Made by a program: the position numbers and the translations under genes
Assembly (NCBI GenBank): GCA_003451595.1
Contig: DMDA01000029.1
Location: 32,725-39,654, forward strand
Direction of reading: 5' to 3'
Length of the DNA: 6,930 nucleotides
DNA from: Chloroflexota bacterium
Lineage (GTDB): Bacteria; Chloroflexota; Anaerolineae; Caldilineales; Caldilineaceae
In this document: positions 5,664 through 6,930 of the stretch, piece by piece
Layout: every line of letters starts with the position of its first letter
Position numbering within the stretch: the first letter of the stretch is position 1
Notes under the pieces: model-generated
Databases searched by the model: none
What the model was told of the DNA's origin: nothing
Seen by the model: only the letters and a program-made list of their open reading frames with translations

Positions 5664-6815
5664 TCAGCCCGCCAGCGTCGCAGCAATGATCGCCTGATAG
5701 CCCTGCGCGGCAGCGATTAGATCGGCGATGCGCAGCCGCTCGTCGATCACGTGCGCATCCGCTTCGGTGGCCGGACCAAACCCGATCGTCGGCACGCCAG
5801 CAATGCCGGCGCTGTAGGCGGCATTGGTGCAGAAGCGGTAGGCCGTCAGCTCGGCAGCGATGCCGGCGCCGTGCAGCGCCGCCAGCGAACCGGCGACAAA
5901 GGAATCTGTCGCCGGCAGCACCCATGCCGGGAAGAATTTCTCAGCCCGCAACGTGGCGCCAGTGAAAGCCGTATACTCGCCTGCGGCAATCTCGGCTTGC
6001 AGTTGAATATCAGCCAGCGCCGGGTTGTCGGTGATCGCTGCCAGCACACCGATGGTGTGTTCTCCAGGCAACAGGCGTCGGTCGTAAGTCACTTTGCAGA
6101 TGCTGGGAATCACCGAATGGCCGGGGTAGGGTGCGGAGACGATGTCGGTCAAGGCGAAGAGCGCCGGCCCCATGATCGGATCGGTGGGGAGCGCAATTGC
6201 TTCGACGGCGGCGATCACGCGCATCATGTCGAGGACGGCATTGCGTCCCAGGTGTGGCGCCGACGAGTGCGATGGTCGCCCAATCGTCGTCAGATGCACC
6301 TCGGCGCGGCCGCGCCCGCCCCGGCTCAGGTTGAGATTGGTTGATTCGCCAATCACCACAAAGTCCGGCTGCGTGGCCTCCATGACCGTGCGCAGGGCAA
6401 CGCCTTCGAGCACTTCCTCCAGCGTGGAGGCGCTGACAACCACGCGCCCGGTCAGGGCGTGGCGGTCGAGGGCAGCGGCGGCATGCACCATCGCCGCCAG
6501 CGCGCCCTTCATATCGGCGACGCCGCGTCCATAGATGGCGCCATCCTCGATCACGGCGCCAAAGGGATCGTGCACCCAGGGTGCACCCGGCGAGATGCCG
6601 ACGGTGTCGATGTGCGCGTCGAGCAGCATCGTCTTGCCGGGGCGTGCGCCCTCGATCACGCCGATAACGCTGCCATTGACATCCTGCCAGACGCGGTCGA
6701 AGCCTAGCGCGGTCATCTCGGCTTGGACGCGGGCAGCAACATGTTGTTCTTCGCCACTCAGACTGGGCAGCCGCACCAGGTCTTGTGTAAATGCCACCAA
6801 ACGCTCAGTATTCAT
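5664..6815 (-). CDS. YgeY-like M20 family metallohydrolase
   Basis: This is a 383-residue cytosolic M20/ArgE-DapE-type zinc hydrolase with all metal and catalytic residues visible: LLDAHIDTV (His68, Asp70), YGRGVADMKG (Asp101), TLEEVLEG (Glu133 general base, Glu134 ligand), VIGES (Glu157) and DAHVIDE (His355). RPSHSSAPHLGRNAV marks the dimerisation domain. Beyond the generic M20 pattern, the stretches WVHDPFG, PDFVVIGE, GRGRAEV, ALTDIVSAPYPG and TYDRRLLPGE closely resemble YgeY, the 'selenium metabolism hydrolase' family found with YqeB/YqeC/MocA and selenium-dependent molybdenum hydroxylases. The substrate is not established from sequence; amide or dipeptide-type hydrolysis is expected of the fold. 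The ATG at 6815 is preferred over the TTG at 6839 because AAGGA (6828-6824) lies 8 nt upstream. The YqeC-MocA gene is on the same strand 541 bp downstream but is separated by the oppositely oriented zinc-ribbon gene, so the two are not one simple operon. Succinyl-diaminopimelate desuccinylase or acetylornithine deacetylase are less likely alternatives. Confidence 0.88.
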   Translation of the reverse strand: MNTERLVAFTQDLVRLPSLSGEEQHVAARVQAEMTALGFDRVWQDVNGSVIGVIEGARPGKTMLLDAHIDTVGISPGAPWVHDPFGAVIEDGAIYGRGVADMKGALAAMVHAAAALDRHALTGRVVVSASTLEEVLEGVALRTVMEATQPDFVVIGESTNLNLSRGGRGRAEVHLTTIGRPSHSSAPHLGRNAVLDMMRVIAAVEAIALPTDPIMGPALFALTDIVSAPYPGHSVIPSICKVTYDRRLLPGEHTIGVLAAITDNPALADIQLQAEIAAGEYTAFTGATLRAEKFFPAWVLPATDSFVAGSLAALHGAGIAAELTAYRFCTNAAYSAGIAGVPTIGFGPATEADAHVIDERLRIADLIAAAQGYQAIIAATLAG

Positions 6816-6823
6816 CCTCAATA

Positions 6824-6828
6824 TCCTT
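6824..6828 (-). promoter_or_regulatory. Shine-Dalgarno site for the ygeY-like gene
   Basis: On the minus strand AAGGA is followed by an 8-nt spacer and ATG (6815-6813). The in-frame TTG at 6839 lies upstream of this site, which argues for the ATG as the real start. Confidence 0.6.
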
Positions 6829-6868
6829 ATCCAGCTCAAGCCATGTTATCTAGCCGACTTTGCACCGC

Positions 6869-6897
6869 ATTGTACCCTGATCGACGGATTGAGCGAA
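6869..6897 (-). promoter_or_regulatory. Candidate promoter of the ygeY-like gene
   Basis: On the minus strand TACAAT (6874-6869) matches five of six bases of the sigma-70 -10 consensus. The hexamer TTCGCT lies 17 bp upstream and is a poor -35. Transcription would begin near 6862, giving a leader of about 47 nt before the ATG at 6815. The rest of the DNA to 6930 shows no gene that I can support. Confidence 0.35.
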
Positions 6898-6930
6898 GCA
6901 AGCCCGGCTGCAGGTGAAGACTACACTACC

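Noticed and set aside
5751..6344. Plus-strand open frame of 197 codons opposite the M20 hydrolase
   Set aside because: All M20 catalytic residues are on the minus strand; this frame is a shadow.
5664..6815. In-frame selenocysteine codon or SECIS element, given the selenium-linked gene families
   Set aside because: Both selenium-associated frames are open without an internal TGA, so neither protein is a selenoprotein. YqeC and YgeY are only context-linked to selenium.
6813..6839. Eight-residue N-terminal extension of the ygeY-like protein from TTG at 6839
   Set aside because: The AAGGA ribosome site lies inside this extension and is correctly spaced for the ATG at 6815.
1..6930. CRISPR array, transposon ends, phage or defence genes
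   Set aside because: There is no regularly spaced repeat, transposase, integrase, nuclease or toxin-antitoxin signature in the six supported genes or the gaps.

Overview
The window is GC-rich (roughly 60-65%) bacterial chromosomal DNA with six protein genes and short gaps. Several features point to Chloroflexota, probably a Caldilinea/Anaerolineae-type member: a sugar-phosphate nucleotidyltransferase/phosphomannomutase-type protein with degenerate mutase motifs, a large secreted CAP-domain protein ending in a 'VYLPVTVR' tail, and a fused YqeC-MocA protein. The lineage is inferred from remembered family resemblance, not from a search. I see no rRNA, tRNA, CRISPR array, insertion sequence or phage gene.

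Layout. (1) 2-1694, plus strand: the 3' part of a phosphohexomutase-like gene, cut by the left window edge, overlaps tsaE (tRNA t6A synthesis ATPase) by 8 bp. (2) 3570-1762, minus strand: a secreted protein with a signal peptide, an N-terminal CAP/SCP domain, several beta-rich segments and a BACON-like C-terminal domain. It converges on tsaE. (3) 3577-3757: an AT-richer gap with the cap gene's leader and two tandem hairpins that lie just past the stop of the next gene. (4) 5122-3758, minus strand: a YqeC (selenium-dependent hydroxylase accessory) domain fused to a MocA-type molybdopterin cytidylyltransferase domain. (5) 5213-5635, plus strand: a small two-helix membrane protein with a C-terminal zinc ribbon, divergent from the fusion gene. 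(6) 6815-5664, minus strand: an M20 metallopeptidase-family hydrolase that closely resembles YgeY. It converges on the zinc-ribbon gene.

How the parts may work together. The YqeC-MocA fusion and the YgeY-like hydrolase are the most informative pair. In E. coli, yqeC, ygfJ/mocA and ygeY lie in one region with selenium-dependent molybdenum hydroxylase and purine/urate catabolism genes. Finding a fused YqeC-MocA about 0.5 kb from a YgeY homologue suggests that this genome also makes a (seleno)molybdenum hydroxylase; the hydroxylase itself is not in the window. The other genes look like housekeeping (tsaE), sugar-nucleotide metabolism (mutase-like) and surface/secreted functions (cap). I found no convincing wholly new system. 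The best leads are the domain fusion, the degenerate mutase motifs, the conserved-looking secreted-protein tail and the unassigned zinc-ribbon membrane protein.
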